From positions 1-64,000 of the forward strand of contig CAVVYM010000012.1 of assembly GCA_963752505.1 (NCBI GenBank): a stretch of DNA of 64,000 nt, given 5' to 3'. The notes beneath the pieces are model-generated. The model worked only from the letters and a program-made list of their open reading frames with translations. It was not told where the DNA came from and ran no database searches. This document shows positions 51,527 to 60,434 of this stretch, piece by piece. Position 1 is the stretch's first letter. Each line of letters begins with the position of its first letter. The translations under genes were made by a program, and so were the position numbers. Origin of the DNA: JACJWR01 sp963752505. GTDB taxonomy: Bacteria > Actinomycetota > Actinomycetes > S36-B12 > UBA10799.

Positions 51527-53881
51527 GTGCTAGTGGAGCAGCGTCAACGACTTGCCGACTTCAAGCTCGCGCGCCAGCAACACCTCGCGGCCACCTGGCA
51601 GCCGCCGGGTGCCCACCGACGACATGCCCTAGCCGACCTGACCGATGCCTGGATCTCGGATCTGTTCGCCGATGCAGACGCAGCCGACGAGGGGATCGCC
51701 CTCGTCGCAGTCGGCGGCTACGGACGCCGCGAACTGTCCCCGGGCAGCGATGTCGACCTCGTGCTGCTGCACAGCCCCGGCGTCAAGGTTGGGGAGGTGG
51801 CAGATGCGATCTGGTACCCGATCTGGGACTCCGGCCTTCGCCTCGACCACAGCGTGCGAACGCCGGCACAGGCCCGACGCATGGCGAACAGTGACCTGAA
51901 GGTGATGCTCGGACTACTCGACGCGCGCACCGTGGCCGGGGATGAGTCGCTGCTGCTCGGCCTGCGAACGTCGGCCTTGGCGGACTGGCGAGCACGGGCG
52001 GCGTCACGTCTGAGCGAATTGCGCGACATGGTGGAAATGCGCAGGCACACCTTCGGTGAACTGGCGTATCTGCAGGAGCCGGACCTCAAAGACAGCATCG
52101 GCGGCCTGCGCGACGTCATCATCATGCGCGCCATCGCCGCTTCCTGGGTCACCGATGTTCCGCGTGGGCAACTCGCAGAGCCCTACGAATTCCTGCTCGA
52201 CGTGCGCGACGGTTTGCACACCCTCACCGGCCGGTCGAGTGACAAACTCGTGCGACAGGAGCAGGCTGCGATTGCCGACATCCTTGGCATTGCCGATCCC
52301 AACGGTGACGGCGACGGTCTCCTGCGCCAGGTGGCTGCCGCGGGTCGGACGATTGACTGGGCCTGCGACGTGGTGTGGCACCGGGTGGATCGTCTACGTC
52401 GACCATCGCGCCTGCCCGGCTTGAAGAAGCTGGGGCGAAACCGCACGGTGCAGCGCATCCCGCTCACTGAAGGTGCGGTCATCGACGACGGTGAGGTCGT
52501 GTTGGCCCGTGATGCGCGCCCAGACCGCGACCCGGGGTTGATGCTGCGCCTCGCGGCTGCCACGGCGCGCGCCGGTCTGCGGGTGGCGCCGGCCACGGTG
52601 AAGCGGTTGGCGGAATCCTCCGGTCCGATGCCGACGCGCTGGACCGACGCCATGCGCAACGACTTCGTCGGCTTGATCGGTGCGGGCAGCGGGTTGCTGC
52701 CCGTGTGGGAGGCCCTGGACCAGGAGGGACTCATCGTTCGGCTTCTGCCGGAGTGGGAACCCAGCCGTAGTGCCCCGCAGCACAATCCCGTGCACGTTCA
52801 CACGGTGGACCGGCACATGCTCGAGACGACGATGAAGGCCGCAGCCTACGCACGCGAGGTGGCCCGGCCTGACCTGCTCTTGGTGGCTGCTTTGCTGCAC
52901 GACATCGGCAAGCCGGCCGGTGCTGCTCGGCACAGCGAGGTGGGCGCCGACATCGTCGCGAGCATGCTGCCGCGGATGGGATTCGACGCCGTCGACTCAG
53001 CCGCGATCGAACACCTGGTGCTGCATCACCTGCTCATCGCCGACACCGCCACGAGGCGCGACATCAACGATCCGGACACGGTTGCGGCGGTCGCTGAGAT
53101 CGTTGGCAACCCCGATCAGTTGGAGATGCTCTGGGCCTTGACCAAGGCCGACGCCGAAGCCACCGGGCCTGCGGCGTGGAGTCCGTGGAAGGCCGCGCTG
53201 GTGGATTCGCTGGCCGAACAAGTGGCGGCTGTCTTCGCCGGGCGGCCCGATATCGGGATCCCGGTGCCCTCCGAAGCCGAATCGGTGGCCCTAGCAGCCG
53301 ACGATGTGGTGGTGCTGCGCGACGAGCGGGGCGGCCTGGAGGAACTCGTCATCGGTGTCCCGAAGGCCGAGCTCGCCGACATCGCCGGTGTGCTGGCATT
53401 GCACAGATTGGGTGTCATCGAGGCACGTGCCTCGGTCGGCGAGCAGCGTTCGGTCAGTTCGTGGCGGGTGACCCCGTCGTTCGGCGACGTTCCCGACGCT
53501 CACCGCATCGCGGTCGATCTGCGGCGGGTGTTGGCTGGCACCCTGGCCATCGACGACCGGCTCAGCCGTCGCGAGAGTTCGGTGGCGCCATCGAGGGATG
53601 CACCCGCACCACGGGTGACAATCGAACCGGACGCCTCCCGGTCGGCGTCCGTAATCGAGGTTCGTGCCGCCGATTCCCCCGGCCTGCTCTACCGGTTGCT
53701 GGCCACCGTGGCGCAACACGGAGGTCACGTCCGGGCGGCGAAGGTTGCCACCCTCGGCGCCGACGTAGTGGACGTCTTCTACCTGGTGGGCGATGATGGC
53801 TTGCGTCTGCCGGATCGACTGCAGCGCGGCCTGTGCGAGGCGCTGGTCGTGGCCGCGAGCCCGACTCGCACGGACGGCTGA
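51527..53881 (+). CDS. glnD: PII nucleotidyltransferase GlnD
   Basis: 784 residues. Nucleotidyltransferase domain VGGYGRRELSPGSDVDLVLL, the linking DLKDSIGGLRDVIIMRAIA block, an HD domain LLLVAALLHDIGKPAGAARH with metal-binding His/Asp, and two ACT-like regions near the C-terminus (the last VIEVRAADSPGLLYRLLATV). It modifies and demodifies PII according to glutamine. In actinobacteria GlnD adenylylates Tyr51. GTG at 51527 with GAGGGAG is chosen because the upstream extension runs through the terminator hairpin. Confidence 0.95.
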   Translation: MLVEQRQRLADFKLARQQHLAATWQPPGAHRRHALADLTDAWISDLFADADAADEGIALVAVGGYGRRELSPGSDVDLVLLHSPGVKVGEVADAIWYPIWDSGLRLDHSVRTPAQARRMANSDLKVMLGLLDARTVAGDESLLLGLRTSALADWRARAASRLSELRDMVEMRRHTFGELAYLQEPDLKDSIGGLRDVIIMRAIAASWVTDVPRGQLAEPYEFLLDVRDGLHTLTGRSSDKLVRQEQAAIADILGIADPNGDGDGLLRQVAAAGRTIDWACDVVWHRVDRLRRPSRLPGLKKLGRNRTVQRIPLTEGAVIDDGEVVLARDARPDRDPGLMLRLAAATARAGLRVAPATVKRLAESSGPMPTRWTDAMRNDFVGLIGAGSGLLPVWEALDQEGLIVRLLPEWEPSRSAPQHNPVHVHTVDRHMLETTMKAAAYAREVARPDLLLVAALLHDIGKPAGAARHSEVGADIVASMLPRMGFDAVDSAAIEHLVLHHLLIADTATRRDINDPDTVAAVAEIVGNPDQLEMLWALTKADAEATGPAAWSPWKAALVDSLAEQVAAVFAGRPDIGIPVPSEAESVALAADDVVVLRDERGGLEELVIGVPKAELADIAGVLALHRLGVIEARASVGEQRSVSSWRVTPSFGDVPDAHRIAVDLRRVLAGTLAIDDRLSRRESSVAPSRDAPAPRVTIEPDASRSASVIEVRAADSPGLLYRLLATVAQHGGHVRAAKVATLGADVVDVFYLVGDDGLRLPDRLQRGLCEALVVAASPTRTDG

Positions 53882-53937
53882 CGATCGGACAACTCCGGTC
53901 TGGCAGGCTTGGTTCGTCGTCGTCGTGAGGATTCCAC

Positions 53938-55512
53938 GTGTTCAATTCGCTTTCTGACCGGCTGACCGCCACCTTCAAGAACCTTCGGGGCAAGGGTCGG
54001 CTGTCGCCTGCCGATGTGGACGCCACCGTCCGCGAAATCCGCGTTGCACTGCTCGACGCGGACGTTGCGCTGCCTGTGGTGAGGTCGTTCACGTCGAGGG
54101 TGCGCGAACGTGCCACCGGGGCAGAGGTCTCCGGCGCGCTCAACCCCGCCCAGCAAGTCATCAAGATCGTCAACGAGGAACTCATCACCATCCTGGGTGG
54201 CGAGACGCGGCGACTGCGCTACGCGAAGAACCCACCCACAGTGCTCATGCTGGTGGGCCTGCAGGGCTCGGGAAAGACGACGCTGGCGGGCAAACTTGCT
54301 CGCTGGCTCGGTGAGCAGGGGCATCGTCCCCTCCTCGTCGCCGCCGACCTGCAGCGACCCAATGCCGTGGATCAACTGTCGATCGTCGCCCAACGAGTTG
54401 GCGTCGGCATCCATGCGCCCGAACCAGGCAACGGCGTCGGCGATCCGGTTGCGGTATCCCGTTCCGGCGTGCAGTACGCGAAGGACGCTGGCTACGACGT
54501 GGTGATTGTCGACACCGCCGGCCGACTCGCCATCGACGAGGAGTTGATGACGCAGGCGCGCAACATCCGCGATGCCGTCGACCCCGATGAAGTGCTGCTG
54601 GTCATCGACGCGATGATCGGTCAGGACGCCGTCAACACCGCCACTGCGTTCAACGAGGGTGTCGGGTTCGACGGTGTGGTGCTCACCAAACTCGACGGTG
54701 ACGCGCGAGGCGGCGCTGCACTCTCCGTGCGCGAAGTCACCGGTCGGCCGATCATGTTCGCCTCCACAGGCGAGAAGCCGGAGGACTTCGAGCCCTTCCA
54801 CCCCGATCGAATGGCGTCGCGGATCCTGGACATGGGTGACATCCTCACCCTGATCGAGCAGGCCGAGCGCACCTTCGACACCCAGCAGGCCGAAGCGATG
54901 GCGAGCAAGTTTGCCAGCGGTGAAGACTTCACCCTGGAGGACTTCCTCGAGCAGATGCAGGCAGTGCGCAAGATGGGCAACCTCGGCAAGCTGATGGGCA
55001 TGTTGCCCGGCATGGCCGAGGCCCGCAAACAACTCGAGCAGCTCGATGAGCGCGAAATCGACCGGGTAGCGGCCATCATCCAGTCGATGACACCCGAAGA
55101 GCGGCGCAACTCGACGATTCTCAACGGCTCCCGCCGGGCCCGCATCGCCAAGGGCTCCGGTGTGCACGTCTCGGAGGTGAACGGTCTGCTGGAGCGGTTC
55201 GCGTCGGCCCAGAAGATGATGCGGCAGATGGGTGCGGGCATGCCTGGCATGCCCGGCATGCCAGGCATGGGCGGCAAGAAGTCGCGCGGCAAGTCCGGTG
55301 GTTCACAGCGCAAAGGCAAGAAGGGGCGCAGCGGCAACCCGGCTAAACGTGCGCAACAGGAAGCGGCCGCCATGGAGCGCAAGTCGGCTGCCGGATCAGC
55401 CCTCACGGCGGGTGCCTCGCCCAACAAGGGCGTGCCCGGACGGGATCCACTCGCGGGCGCGGGTGCCGTTCCGGAACTGCCAGAAGAGTTGCGCCGGATG
55501 CTGGGCAAGTGA
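53938..55512 (+). CDS. ffh: Signal recognition particle protein Ffh
   Basis: 524 residues. N domain FNSLSDRLTATFKNLRGKGR, G domain with LVGLQGSGKTTLAGKLARWL, LVAADLQRPNAVDQL, IVDTAGRLAIDEELM and VLTKLDGDARGGAALSV, then the Met-rich M domain (MQAVRKMGNLGKLMGMLPGM and MPGMPGMPGM) that grips signal peptides and 4.5S RNA. A long basic tail (GKKSRGKSGGSQRKGKKGRS) is an actinobacterial feature. GTG start. Works with FtsY at 48354. Confidence 0.97.
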   Translation: MFNSLSDRLTATFKNLRGKGRLSPADVDATVREIRVALLDADVALPVVRSFTSRVRERATGAEVSGALNPAQQVIKIVNEELITILGGETRRLRYAKNPPTVLMLVGLQGSGKTTLAGKLARWLGEQGHRPLLVAADLQRPNAVDQLSIVAQRVGVGIHAPEPGNGVGDPVAVSRSGVQYAKDAGYDVVIVDTAGRLAIDEELMTQARNIRDAVDPDEVLLVIDAMIGQDAVNTATAFNEGVGFDGVVLTKLDGDARGGAALSVREVTGRPIMFASTGEKPEDFEPFHPDRMASRILDMGDILTLIEQAERTFDTQQAEAMASKFASGEDFTLEDFLEQMQAVRKMGNLGKLMGMLPGMAEARKQLEQLDEREIDRVAAIIQSMTPEERRNSTILNGSRRARIAKGSGVHVSEVNGLLERFASAQKMMRQMGAGMPGMPGMPGMGGKKSRGKSGGSQRKGKKGRSGNPAKRAQQEAAAMERKSAAGSALTAGASPNKGVPGRDPLAGAGAVPELPEELRRMLGK

Positions 55513-55655
55513 CCTCGACGGCGATCTGGCAGAATAGGCCGCGATCGTCGCGGGCCCCTCTCTCCCGCGCATGCATCCCATTCAAGGGCAGTACGCGAAG
55601 GACCCCACCCTCGCCGTACGGCCCTACCCACATCGATTCTGGAGATAACCGTTCC

Positions 55656-56165
55656 GTGGCTGTAAAGATCAAGCTCAAGCGTCTCGGCAAGATTCACCGT
55701 CCGGTCTATCGCATCGTGGTGGCAGACTCGCGCACCAAGCGTGATGGCCGGGCCATCGAGGAGGTCGGCACCTACGACCCGCTGCCCAACCCGTCCGTGG
55801 TCGAGGTGGACTCTGACCGGATTCAGTACTGGCTCGGGGTTGGTGCCAAACCGACCGAGTCGGTGCAGCGCCTCCTCGCCCTGACCGGTGATTGGCAGAA
55901 GTTCACCGGTGAAGGCGACGCGGAGGGCAACCTTGAGGTCGCCACCCCGCGTGCTTCGCAGGACGAGGTGTTTGCCAAGGCTGTGACCGACGCCGCCGAA
56001 CAGGGCGACGTGCCCGTGCGCGAGATGGCCACCGCCGATGAGGTCGACGCCGTGGCGGAAGCCGCCGAGGAACTTGCGACAGAGGCCCTCGAGGTCGTTG
56101 ACGCTGCAGCTGAGGCCGAGGCCGCGTCGGTGGAAGCCGCTGCGGACGCACCCGACAAGGCCTGA
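55656..56165 (+). CDS. rpsP: 30S ribosomal protein S16 with long acidic tail
   Basis: 169 residues. Residues 1-85 are ordinary S16: MAVKIKLKRLGKIHRPVYRI, SRTKRDGRAIEEVGTYDPLP and DRIQYWLGVGAKPTESVQRL. The remaining 80 or so residues are Ala/Glu/Asp-rich (for example VDAVAEAAEELATEALEVVD) with almost no basic residues, unusual for a ribosomal protein though tails of this kind occur in actinobacteria. GTG start after GGAGATAACC. First gene of the S16-KhpA-RimM-TrmD group. Confidence 0.96.
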   Translation: MAVKIKLKRLGKIHRPVYRIVVADSRTKRDGRAIEEVGTYDPLPNPSVVEVDSDRIQYWLGVGAKPTESVQRLLALTGDWQKFTGEGDAEGNLEVATPRASQDEVFAKAVTDAAEQGDVPVREMATADEVDAVAEAAEELATEALEVVDAAAEAEAASVEAAADAPDKA

Positions 56166-56168
56166 TCC

Positions 56169-56414
56169 GTGGTCGCAGCCGAGGTACTCGAGCACCTCGT
56201 CAAGGGGATCGTCGAGAACCCGGACGATGTCGTTGTCACCGAACGCCGGAATCGGCGGCGAGGCGAGACGCTCGCGGTACGCGTGAATCCGCAGGACATG
56301 GGACGCGTGATCGGCCGCTCCGGAAAGACCGCCACGGCGCTGAGGGTGGTCGTGAAGGCCGTGAGCGGGGGTCGTTCGATCCGCATCGACTTCCTTGATG
56401 TCTCCGAACGCTGA
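56169..56414 (+). CDS. khpA: KH-domain RNA-binding protein KhpA
   Basis: 81 residues: LEHLVKGIVENPDDVVV, then LAVRVNPQDMGRVIGRSGKT with the KH GxxG loop (GRSG) and ATALRVVVKAVSG. Usual length for KhpA, which acts with KhpB as an RNA chaperone affecting division and cell-wall growth. Located between rpsP and rimM as in most Gram-positives; its last 17 bases overlap rimM. Confidence 0.95.
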   Translation: MVAAEVLEHLVKGIVENPDDVVVTERRNRRRGETLAVRVNPQDMGRVIGRSGKTATALRVVVKAVSGGRSIRIDFLDVSER

Positions 56415-57015
56415 CGACATCGAACCAGCCGAGGTCACGCCGCAGACAGCTCCGGCAACGGTGCGCGTCGTGGTAGGGCGCATCGGCCGGGCGCACGGCT
56501 TGCGTGGCGACGTCGCGGTTGAAGTGCGCACCGATAGTCCAGAGGCTCGGTTCGCGCCAGGCACGTCCCTCATCACCGATGACCCTGCCCGTCCGGGCTT
56601 GATCGTCGACTCGGCGCGTTGGCATGGTGACCGACTCCTCGTGCAGTTCGAGGGGATCGCCGACCGCACCGGAGCTGAGGGACTGCGCGGACTGCTGCTC
56701 AGCGTGGACGCTTCCGCCGCGGAGCGGACCGGCGACCCCGAGGAGTACTTCGACTGGCAACTCGTGGGTTTGCGGTGCGTCACCAGCAGCGGTGCCGACC
56801 TCGGGGTGGTCAATGAGGTGATCCACCTGCCGGGTCAGGACCTGCTGGCCGTTGGAGTCGATCCATCCCGGGCCGACCAGGAGGTACTGGTGCCTTTCGT
56901 ACGGCGGATCGCGCCCGGCGTGGACCTGGCGCGCGGTGAAATCGTGTTGGATCCTCCGCCCGGGCTCTTTCCCGATCCTGGCCCCGGCGCGGCCCACGGT
57001 CCGGCCGCGGACTGA
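56398..57015 (+). CDS. rimM: Ribosome maturation factor RimM
   Basis: 205 residues. N-terminal barrel VVVGRIGRAHGLRGDVAVEV, a middle GLRGLLLSVDASAAERTGDP segment, and C-terminal PRC-type domain EYFDWQLVGLRCVTSSGADL with LLAVGVDPSRADQEVLVPFV. It binds S19 and helps mature the 30S head. ATG at 56398 lies inside khpA, so translation is coupled; an in-frame TTG just before it is unlikely to be used. Confidence 0.95.
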   Translation: MSPNADDIEPAEVTPQTAPATVRVVVGRIGRAHGLRGDVAVEVRTDSPEARFAPGTSLITDDPARPGLIVDSARWHGDRLLVQFEGIADRTGAEGLRGLLLSVDASAAERTGDPEEYFDWQLVGLRCVTSSGADLGVVNEVIHLPGQDLLAVGVDPSRADQEVLVPFVRRIAPGVDLARGEIVLDPPPGLFPDPGPGAAHGPAAD

Positions 57016-57026
57016 GGTCGCCCGCC

Positions 57027-57779
57027 GTGCGCATCGACATCGTCTCGGTCTTTCCGGAGTACCTCGCACCACTGAACCTTTCCCTGGTGGGCAAGGCCAC
57101 GCAGACCGGTGTCGTCGATCTGACCGTGCACAACCTGCGGGATTGGACGCACGACCGCCACCGCACGGTCGATGATGCGCCCTACGGCGGAGGGCCGGGA
57201 ATGGTCATGCGCCCGGACATCTGGGGATCGGCACTTGACCACCTGCTCGGTGTCGGCCCAGCGTCGACCGCGGGCGGGGGCGAGGCCGCGGGTGGGGGCG
57301 GGACAACGCAACCGGTGTTGCTGATCCCCACGCCCAGTGGCGTGCGGTTCACCCAGCAGGAGGCGGCGCAGTTGGCCGCTGTTGAGCACCTGGTCATCGC
57401 CTGCGGCAGGTACGAGGGCATCGACGCCAGAGTGGCGCAGCACTACCGCAGTCGGGTGACCGTGATGGAGGTGTCGGTGGCCGACGCGGTGCTGGCCGGT
57501 GGCGAGGTCGCTGCACTGCTGATCACCGAAGCTGTGGTTCGCCTGCTGCCTGGGGTGCTGGGGAATGCGGAGAGCGCCGTGGACGATTCTTTCGCCCCGG
57601 ATCGGCCGCAAGGGTCCGAACTGGAAGGTCCGGTGTTCACCCGCCCGGCGCGCTGGCGCGGGCTGGAGGTGCCGGCGGTGCTCACCTCGGGGGATCACGC
57701 CGCGGTGGCGCGATGGCGCGCCGAACAGTCGCGCCGACGCACGACCGAGATGCGCCCGGATCTGCTGGACGAGTCCTGA
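57027..57779 (+). CDS. trmD: tRNA (guanine(37)-N1)-methyltransferase
   Basis: 250 residues. MRIDIVSVFPEYLAPLNLSL, DDAPYGGGPGMVMRPDI, VIACGRYEGIDARV (SAM trefoil knot) and VLAGGEVAALLITEAVVRLL. A Gly/Ala-rich insertion (about 80-100) loosens the usual loop. The knot motif is typical despite a GGEVA in place of the common GGELP. It methylates G37 of tRNAs reading CNN codons and prevents frameshifting. GTG start. Confidence 0.95.
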   Translation: MRIDIVSVFPEYLAPLNLSLVGKATQTGVVDLTVHNLRDWTHDRHRTVDDAPYGGGPGMVMRPDIWGSALDHLLGVGPASTAGGGEAAGGGGTTQPVLLIPTPSGVRFTQQEAAQLAAVEHLVIACGRYEGIDARVAQHYRSRVTVMEVSVADAVLAGGEVAALLITEAVVRLLPGVLGNAESAVDDSFAPDRPQGSELEGPVFTRPARWRGLEVPAVLTSGDHAAVARWRAEQSRRRTTEMRPDLLDES

Positions 57780-57856
57780 CCGGCCGGCATGCTGACCTGC
57801 CGCAGATCGACACCGGGTGGATGTGGCAGACTTGGCCCGCTGGGATCGCGTCCTGC

Positions 57857-57892
57857 CTGCCACTGGGGGCTGGCGCCGATGCCAGGTGGCAG
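57857..57892 (+). promoter_or_regulatory. Two-part stem-loop in rplS leader
   Basis: Outer stem CTGCCAC/GTGGCAG (57857-57863 with 57886-57892) and inner stem CTGGC/GCCAG (57870-57874 with 57881-57885) in the 190-base trmD-rplS spacer, about 80 bases before the L19 start. It may be an L19 autoregulatory leader or an internal terminator. Confidence 0.45.
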
Positions 57893-57972
57893 ACACCTGA
57901 TCGTGCATCCCACTTCTTGAACACCCACCTGACGTCTGTGGCTCGTCCAGCGGCGTGCCATGAGGAGAACAC

Positions 57973-58317
57973 ATGAACGTCCTCGACGATCTCGACTCGC
58001 AGTCCCTGCGATCCGACCTTCCCGAATTCCGCCCGGGTGACACCGTGCGGGTGCACGTGAAGGTCGTGGAAGGTAACCGCTCGCGCGTCCAGGTCTTCAC
58101 CGGCGTTGTGCTGCGACGTCAGGGCGGCGGCCTTCGGGAGACCTTCACGGTTCGCAAGATCAGCTTCGGTGTGGGTGTCGAGCGCACGTTCCCGCTTCAT
58201 TCGCCGGTGATCGAGAAGATCGAGGTCGAGACGCGCGGCCACGTGCGTCGGGCGAAGCTGTACTACCTGCGCGATCTGCGCGGCAAGGCGGCGAAGATCA
58301 AGGAACGCCGCGACTAG
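57973..58317 (+). CDS. rplS: 50S ribosomal protein L19
   Basis: 114 residues, full length. MNVLDDLDSQSLRSDLPEFR, PGDTVRVHVKVVEGNRSRVQ, VFTGVVLRRQGGGLRETFTV, RKISFGVGVERTFPLHSPVI and RRAKLYYLRDLRGKAAKIKE are all standard L19. GAGGAGAACAC precedes the ATG. L19 sits at the 30S-50S interface. Confidence 0.97.
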   Translation: MNVLDDLDSQSLRSDLPEFRPGDTVRVHVKVVEGNRSRVQVFTGVVLRRQGGGLRETFTVRKISFGVGVERTFPLHSPVIEKIEVETRGHVRRAKLYYLRDLRGKAAKIKERRD

Positions 58318-58400
58318 TCCTGCCTGATGCCGCGCTGTAACCGATCCGCAAGCAGCGTCTGGGTCGGCTCGGACCCCGTTCGCTTTGCGGCCCTCGCCTA

Positions 58401-58964
58401 GTGCGCCGCTGGGGCCTGGTCGTCGCGATCAGTGTGCTGATCGGTGCCGCTATCGCCGTGTCCTTGAACGCATGGGTGGTGACGGTGGCCCGGGTGCAGT
58501 CGGACTCGATGGCACCAGCCTTGAAGGCGGGAGACCTGGTGGCGCTGTCCAGGCTGGGCGCAGTTGAGCGATTCGACGTCATCGGATTCGACGGCAGGGG
58601 GTCATTTCTCCCTCGTGACCACTCCCAGGTGACCTTCGTCAAGCGGGTCATCGGCCTGCCCGGTGACCGCGTCACCTGTTGCGATCCGCAGGGCCAGGTG
58701 CTGGTGAACGGCACTTCGCTGCCCGAGGACTACGTGGATGCCGCGAACGCCGACACCCTCCAGTTCGATGTGGTGGTTCCGTCACAGAAACTGTGGGTCA
58801 TGGGGGACAATCGTCTACAGTCCACGGACAGTCGGGCCTTCCTCGGCGCACCCGGCGGCGGGTTCATCCCGCTTGACCGGGTCGAGGGGCGGGTGGTTGC
58901 AGTCCTGGCACCACCGAGCGACCTGGAGTGGTGGGGTAGTGCGCTGGCCCCAGCCTCAAGGTGA
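58401..58964 (+). CDS. lepB: Signal peptidase I, first copy
   Basis: 187 residues. One N-terminal membrane helix (WGLVVAISVLIGAAIAVSLN), catalytic Ser36 in VQSDSMAPALKAGD, Lys81 in VTFVKRVIGLPGDRV, and the late motif LWVMGDNRLQSTDSRAF. Shorter than copy 2. It cleaves signal peptides at the membrane; with several lipoproteins and secreted proteins nearby the need is clear. GTG start; its stop overlaps copy 2 by GTGA, so the pair is cotranslated. Confidence 0.93.
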   Translation: MRRWGLVVAISVLIGAAIAVSLNAWVVTVARVQSDSMAPALKAGDLVALSRLGAVERFDVIGFDGRGSFLPRDHSQVTFVKRVIGLPGDRVTCCDPQGQVLVNGTSLPEDYVDAANADTLQFDVVVPSQKLWVMGDNRLQSTDSRAFLGAPGGGFIPLDRVEGRVVAVLAPPSDLEWWGSALAPASR

Positions 58965-59698
58965 TCGGCGTTCGACACCACACCAGCGAAGAGGAGAAGG
59001 CATTGGCAGAGTCAGCCGGAGGGTCATCCTCGGCTTGGCGTGCGGTGCGCGAGATCCTCATCGTGCTTGTGACTGCCATCGTCTTGTCCGTGGTGGTGCG
59101 CACCTTCTTCGTGCAGGCCTTCTACGTGCCGAGTCAATCCATGGAGAACACCCTCGAGCCGAGCGATCGGATTCTCGCCTCGAAGATCACTACCAGTCTG
59201 GCGGGCGTCAAGCGTGGCGAGATCGTCGTCTTCCGCGACCCCGGCAACTGGCTGCCCGCCACCGCGCCGGTGAACTCGAACCCCGCGCGCAAGGCGGTGG
59301 AGTTCGTCGGAATCGTCCCCACCAACAAGGGGGAGGATCTGGTGAAGCGCGTGATCGGAGTGGCGGGGGACCGGGTCCAATGTTGTGACCCGCAGGGACG
59401 GATCGTGCTCAACGGGGTTCCCCTCGACGAGCCCTACATCAAGCCGGGGGTCAGCACCAATCAGGTGCCGTTCGACGTTGTCGTTCCCCCCGATTCGGTG
59501 TTCGTCATGGGAGACAACCGTGCCGAGTCTGCCGACTCCCGCTATCACCTCGACCAGAACAACGGGGGCGTTCCGGTGGACAACGTGGTCGGACGCGTCT
59601 TCGTGAATGTGTGGCCCATCGACCGTCTCTCGATTTTCAGGATTCCGCCGGTGCCCTTCGACAATCCCGCGTTGACTGGATCGAGCGAGGAGAATTGA
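58961..59698 (+). CDS. lepB: Signal peptidase I, second copy
   Basis: 245 residues. Membrane helix REILIVLVTAIVLSVVVRTF, catalytic Ser60 in YVPSQSMENTLEPSDRI, Lys129 in DLVKRVIGVAGDRVQ and VFVMGDNRAESADSRYHLD, all present. A longer insertion (about 75-125) separates Ser and Lys than in copy 1, suggesting different substrate preference. GTG start inside copy 1's stop; rnhB begins two bases after its own stop. Confidence 0.94.
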   Translation: MIGVRHHTSEEEKALAESAGGSSSAWRAVREILIVLVTAIVLSVVVRTFFVQAFYVPSQSMENTLEPSDRILASKITTSLAGVKRGEIVVFRDPGNWLPATAPVNSNPARKAVEFVGIVPTNKGEDLVKRVIGVAGDRVQCCDPQGRIVLNGVPLDEPYIKPGVSTNQVPFDVVVPPDSVFVMGDNRAESADSRYHLDQNNGGVPVDNVVGRVFVNVWPIDRLSIFRIPPVPFDNPALTGSSEEN

Positions 59699-59700
59699 GG

Positions 59701-60402
59701 GTGCCGCGACCCACCTTGGCGCGCGAACGACAGTTGCTGAGCGAGGGTGCGCGCGTCGTAGTTGGCCTCGACGAGGTGGGCCGCGGCGCTTTGGCCGGGC
59801 CCGTCGCGGTGGGTGCCGTGGCCGTAACCGCCGACTGTGTGGTGCGGGCACCTGCGGGGATTCGCGACAGCAAGGAGCTGAGCGCTGGCGCACGTGGGGA
59901 GTTGGCGGCGCGCATACCGCGATGGTGCGCCGGCAGTGCGGTCGGTATGGCGAGCGCCGGCGAGATCGACGCATGGGGATTGACGGTTGCGCTGCGGACA
60001 GCTGCGCTGCGGGCGTTGGCGGCGTTGTCCCGGCTCTCCGGCATCGACGTCGTGCTGCTCGACGGAGGGCATGACTATCTTTCGCACATGCCGGCGGCCG
60101 ACCGGTTCGAACCGCCTGGCTCCGAACTGCGGGAGTTCACCGTTGTCACGGAGGTGAAGGCTGACGCCAAGCGCACCTCGGTGGCGGCCGCGAGCATAGT
60201 TGCCAAGGTCGCGCGCGATGCCCTCATGATGGACCTGGCGGGATCAGTCGGGCGCTACGGTTGGGAGCGGAACAAGGGCTACGCCGCACCCGAGCACCGC
60301 GCGGGAATCGAGCGCTGGGGTCCCTCCGAATACCACCGGCTCAGTTGGCGGCTACCCGGTGCAGAAGCGAATCGAACACCCCCTACTGCGCCCGGCAGGT
60401 AG
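59701..60402 (+). CDS. rnhB: Ribonuclease HII
   Basis: 233 residues. VVVGLDEVGRGALAGPVAVG has the first catalytic Asp-Glu pair, then IDVVLLDGGHDYL with the second Asp, and VTEVKADAKRTSVAAASIVA with KVARDALM carrying the last Asp. RNase HII removes ribonucleotides from DNA. GTG at 59701, with GAGGAG upstream, follows the lepB stop at once; a longer frame extends back into lepB but is not needed. Confidence 0.95.
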   Translation: MPRPTLARERQLLSEGARVVVGLDEVGRGALAGPVAVGAVAVTADCVVRAPAGIRDSKELSAGARGELAARIPRWCAGSAVGMASAGEIDAWGLTVALRTAALRALAALSRLSGIDVVLLDGGHDYLSHMPAADRFEPPGSELREFTVVTEVKADAKRTSVAAASIVAKVARDALMMDLAGSVGRYGWERNKGYAAPEHRAGIERWGPSEYHRLSWRLPGAEANRTPPTAPGR

Positions 60403-60434
60403 GGTCGGCATGAGTGGCGGCAGAGGAGGCTTCG

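Noticed and set aside
55240..55270. Repeated CATGCCTGG-like units within ffh
   Set aside because: They encode the normal Met-Pro-Gly repeats of the Ffh M domain.
54621..56813. A 730-codon minus-strand open frame opposite ffh, rpsP, khpA and rimM
   Set aside because: Long antisense frames arise from high-GC third positions; the plus strand holds four unmistakable conserved genes.
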